Origin: Thiomargarita sp.
GTDB taxonomy: Bacteria > Pseudomonadota > Gammaproteobacteria > Beggiatoales > Beggiatoaceae
Reading direction: 5' to 3'
NCBI GenBank assembly: GCA_020721025.1
Contig: DYNO01000023.1
Coordinates: 6,735-24,382, forward strand
Length of the DNA stretch: 17,648 bases
Position numbers and translations under genes: made by a program. Positions 15,815 through 17,648 of this stretch are shown here, one piece after another (positions within the stretch are counted from its first letter, which is position 1; every line of letters starts with the position of its first letter). The notes beneath the pieces are model-generated. The model was not told where the DNA came from, did no database searches, and was given only the letters and a program-made list of their open reading frames with translations.

Positions 15815-16171
15815 CTACTTAGCGGATTGATTTTCTACATACGTTTGGTAATGTCGCGCAAAAATCTTTTCTAATTCATCGACTAATTCAACCACGTTTC
15901 TATCTTGCACGATACCGGTAACAATGGCAGAAGTTTCATTTAATAATCGTGATTTATCCAACATCGGATAAGTTTGCGACAGGCGTTTGATGGCGGCAAT
16001 CACGGATTCGTTTTCAGGTCGTGGGATTAAAAGGGGTTGTGGTGGCAGGGAAATGGATGATTTTTGTGAAGTTCGCGCCCGTAGGAATTGAGCAAAAGCC
16101 AGTAACATTTCCTGTTCTTCTGGTGGAAGTTCACGATAGATCGTTTGTAACTGTTTGACGACATTTGCCAT
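15815..16171 (-). CDS. Small conserved hypothetical protein in the LysR/response-regulator operon
   Basis: The 118-residue protein is soluble, with no signal peptide or membrane helix. The N-terminus (ELPPEEQEMLLAFAQFLRAR, 14-33) looks like a short amphipathic motif seen in DUF2281-like proteins, and is followed by a proline-rich linker (about 42-52). The rest is helical (ENESVIAAIKRLSQTYPMLD, about 53-72, and VVELVDELEKIFARHY). I recall similar short proteins being annotated in gammaproteobacteria with an unlikely enzyme name, but no function is known to me. AGG lies eight bases before its ATG at 16169-16171. The start is two bases after the LysR stop and its stop is ten bases before the response-regulator start, so it is almost certainly co-translated with both. 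A role as accessory to one of the two regulators is inferred from position only. Confidence 0.75.
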   Translation of the reverse strand: MANVVKQLQTIYRELPPEEQEMLLAFAQFLRARTSQKSSISLPPQPLLIPRPENESVIAAIKRLSQTYPMLDKSRLLNETSAIVTGIVQDRNVVELVDELEKIFARHYQTYVENQSAK

Positions 16172-16173
16172 GA

Positions 16174-17085
16174 TTATAACCTGACCGGCATCGTAACATC
16201 ACAGTAATTTTTGGAGAAACCCAGTAGTTCTTCAATGGCACGCAGACGAAACTTTTGTTTTTGATGAACAAATGAAAATGGACGGTACAAAGGAGGATTC
16301 AGTCCCACGCCGCACAGCATTCCCAATTGTACATCTTTTTGAATCGTTGCTTTGGATAAAATTGAAACACCCATGCCGGCGGTCACCGCGCCCTTGATAG
16401 ATTCAGAACTCCCTAACTCCATGATAATATCCAAATCATAACCGCTCAAGCCTTCCCGACTGAAATAATCCATAATCACATCCCGCGTGCCAGAACCTTC
16501 TTCACGGGAAATGTAGGGCAATCCCAACAGTTCCTTTGGCTTGATTTCTGTGCGGGTTGCAAGTGGATGTTCAGGTGTCATAATGGCGACCAGTTCATCC
16601 CAACGGCATACTTCGACGGTGAGATTTTTATTAGAAACCGGGGCTTCCACCACGCCCAAATCAATCATATTGTTTTCTACCATGTTGACAATTTCTTCGG
16701 TATTGGAAACTCGGAGCCGAATTTTCACCTCAGGATATTTACTTTTGAAATTGCCCAATAACGTCGGTAACATATACTCTGCAATCGTGGTGCTCGCACC
16801 TATCAGTAGGATTCCATTCATATTTCCGGTCATTTTTTTAACCGTATTTTCCATTTCATTGTACTGTTCAAAAATATGTTCGGCACAATCATACACCACT
16901 TGTCCCACTTCTGTCAGCGTAATCCGATTGTGAGTGCGATCAAAGAGGCGAGTATTAAAATGTTCTTCTAATTGACGGACTTGGAAAGTGACCGCAGGTT
17001 GCGTCATGTGGAGGGTTTCCGCCGCCTTGGTAAAACTGAGTAATCGAGCAACCGTATGAAATACATGTAAACGACGATCAGCCAT
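16174..17085 (-). CDS. LysR-family transcriptional regulator
   Basis: The 303-residue protein has the LysR length and plan. The N-terminal winged helix-turn-helix (about 1-62) contains LSFTKAAETLHMTQPAVTFQV and LFDRTHNRITLTEVG. A linker helix follows at about 66-86. The periplasmic-binding-protein-like effector domain (about 92-295) has IGASTTIAEYMLPTLLGNF and REEGSGTRDVI. The last motif and the general look place it near the CysL/CbbR/YeiE side of the family, but the inducer cannot be read. The start is well supported by AAGGAG (17093-17098) seven bases upstream. It is first in a minus-strand operon with the small protein and the NtrX-like regulator. No divergent target gene sits directly upstream: the next feature is a palindromic repeat and a tnpB tail. 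Confidence 0.92.
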   Translation of the reverse strand: MADRRLHVFHTVARLLSFTKAAETLHMTQPAVTFQVRQLEEHFNTRLFDRTHNRITLTEVGQVVYDCAEHIFEQYNEMENTVKKMTGNMNGILLIGASTTIAEYMLPTLLGNFKSKYPEVKIRLRVSNTEEIVNMVENNMIDLGVVEAPVSNKNLTVEVCRWDELVAIMTPEHPLATRTEIKPKELLGLPYISREEGSGTRDVIMDYFSREGLSGYDLDIIMELGSSESIKGAVTAGMGVSILSKATIQKDVQLGMLCGVGLNPPLYRPFSFVHQKQKFRLRAIEELLGFSKNYCDVTMPVRL

Positions 17086-17092
17086 ACATTTT

Positions 17093-17098
17093 CTCCTT
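17093..17098 (-). promoter_or_regulatory. Strong ribosome binding site of the LysR gene
   Basis: AAGGAG on the minus strand, seven bases before the ATG at 17085; the best Shine-Dalgarno in the window. It suggests efficient translation of the first gene of the operon. Confidence 0.75.
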
Positions 17099-17222
17099 GA
17101 TGATAGGGATTCATGAGTTTTTTAGTTTTTTATTGTATTCTCATCGAACCGATTTGACATCTTTAAACTTGGTGGATAAGTCAAGTTTAGGGGGTGCGAC
17201 ACAGATTAGAAAAATTGGTTGT

Positions 17223-17329
17223 TTTAAACCTGTCAGGTTTCTGAAACTGAGTGGGAGTTATGCAGTTCAAAATGTAACTTAGTTTTAATTCAGTCAGTTA
17301 GCATCTACATCACTCCTACTTGGTTTAAA
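17223..17329. repeat. Palindrome-bounded element (TTTAAACC ... GGTTTAAA), about 107 bases
   Basis: TTTAAACC at 17223-17230 and GGTTTAAA at 17322-17329 are perfect inverted ends. Inside, AGTGGGAGT (17250-17258) nearly pairs with ACTCCTACT (17312-17320), so the whole may fold as a long imperfect hairpin. A small palindrome, AAACCTG-T-CAGGTTT, sits at 17226-17240. The left 27 bases match the repeat at 14380 at 24 of 27 positions. It may be a small non-autonomous mobile element or a REP-like repeat. No clear target duplication was seen. Confidence 0.5.
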
Positions 17330-17466
17330 TAATATAGTGATCTTAAATCATTTGTAGTAAAACAAACGTTATTCACGTCATCAACACAGAAGCTCAATAC
17401 ACTGAGTCTGACACTGCTCTTACGTGCGTTTAAAGTCTCGCTGATACGGGTCGCGACTCTAACTAC

Positions 17467-17648
17467 TTAACTACGATAGTTATTCAGATTGATTGCAGCA
17501 TTCAAATCCCGGTCAATGACTAAACCACAGTCACAACTGAAGATTCTGTCTGCTAATGTCAAATCCTGTTTTTTCGTTCCACAACGGGAACATGTTTTAC
17601 TGCTGGGAAAAAATCTATCGGCAATGACCACAACGCACTTTCTTAATT
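17467..17648 (-). CDS. tnpB: TnpB (IS200/IS605-family, OrfB), C-terminal part, 5' part beyond window edge
   Basis: Read leftward from the right edge, the last 59 residues of a TnpB protein are seen before a TAA at 17467-17469. The text contains FFPSSKTCSRCGTKK, then IFSCDCGLVIDRDLNAAINL. This is the typical TnpB zinc-ribbon (CSRC and CDC pairs) and the final RuvC segment with its acidic residue in DRDLNAA. TnpB is an RNA-guided nuclease related to Cas12; its guide, the omega-RNA, usually comes from the 3' end of the gene and the element's right end. The part seen is intact, but whether the whole gene is, and whether tnpA is present, cannot be told. It points toward the LysR operon. Confidence 0.9.
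   Translation of the reverse strand, partial: LRKCVVVIADRFFPSSKTCSRCGTKKQDLTLADRIFSCDCGLVIDRDLNAAINLNNYRS

Larger units (their letters stand above)
17086..17466. other. Intergenic region between the LysR operon and the tnpB tail
   Basis: This 381-base stretch holds the LysR leader, where TACAAT on the minus strand near 17132-17137 could be a -10 but has no good -35. It then holds the TTTAAACC element at 17223-17329 and about 140 bases downstream of the tnpB stop, which should contain the right end of the mobile element. No ORF worth calling was found. Confidence 0.45.

Noticed and set aside
17141..17190. TTGACA on the plus strand as a promoter toward the right edge
   Set aside because: The -35 at 17155-17160 is perfect, but no -10 of any quality lies 16-18 bases on, and no plus-strand gene follows.
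1..17648. CRISPR array, tRNA or rRNA genes
   Set aside because: No regularly spaced direct repeats, and no tRNA- or rRNA-like sequence was recognised by eye.

Overview
The window looks like a chromosomal stretch of a gammaproteobacterium. This is inferred from protein family character, not from a marker gene: an AmiB/AmiC-type cell-wall amidase, a BioA of gammaproteobacterial length and motifs, and an NtrX-like regulator. The moderately AT-rich DNA and the mix of families would suit a large sulfur bacterium of the Beggiatoa/Thiotrichales type, but nothing in the window proves that. There is no rRNA, tRNA or CRISPR array.

Layout. (1) 1-1915, minus: a DNA methyltransferase (NPPY motif) with an N-terminal PD-(D/E)XK-like nuclease motif, read as a single-chain restriction-modification enzyme; its C-terminus runs off the left edge. 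(2) 1916-2526: AT-rich non-coding DNA with a good extended -10 promoter pointing right. (3) 2527-6237, plus: a 1236-residue fusion of a nucleotide-transporter-like membrane domain, a long HEAT-repeat region and two cyclic-nucleotide-binding domains, followed by an intrinsic terminator. (4) 6445-9267, minus: bioA, preceded by a secreted protein built from four tandem surface-type repeats. (5) 9562-12098, plus: a secreted DUF4139-like protein and an N-acetylmuramoyl-L-alanine amidase. (6) 12277-14346, plus: a P1B-like P-type ATPase that lacks the metal-binding CPC motif. (7) 14443-17085, minus: a compact three-gene operon read in the order LysR regulator, small conserved protein, NtrX-like response regulator. 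The regulator's sigma-54 contact motif and Walker B residues are degenerate. (8) 17086-17648: a TTTAAACC palindromic element, then the 3' end of a tnpB gene that enters from the right edge.

How the parts relate. Two envelope genes (DUF4139-like and amidase) lie in tandem, and the repeat protein diverges from them, so 7873-12098 has an envelope flavour. The fusion transporter and the LysR/response-regulator operon look like sensing or signalling modules, but their signals cannot be read from sequence. The ends carry defence and mobile genes. The ATPase and the regulator operon converge, with a strong palindrome between them that is related to the element near tnpB.

The strongest candidates for unusual biology are the NTT-HEAT-cNBD-cNBD fusion, the CPC-less P1B-like ATPase, the GAFTGA-less response regulator in its LysR operon, and the TTTAAACC palindrome family. 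None is shown to be new; each needs a homology search that could not be run here.
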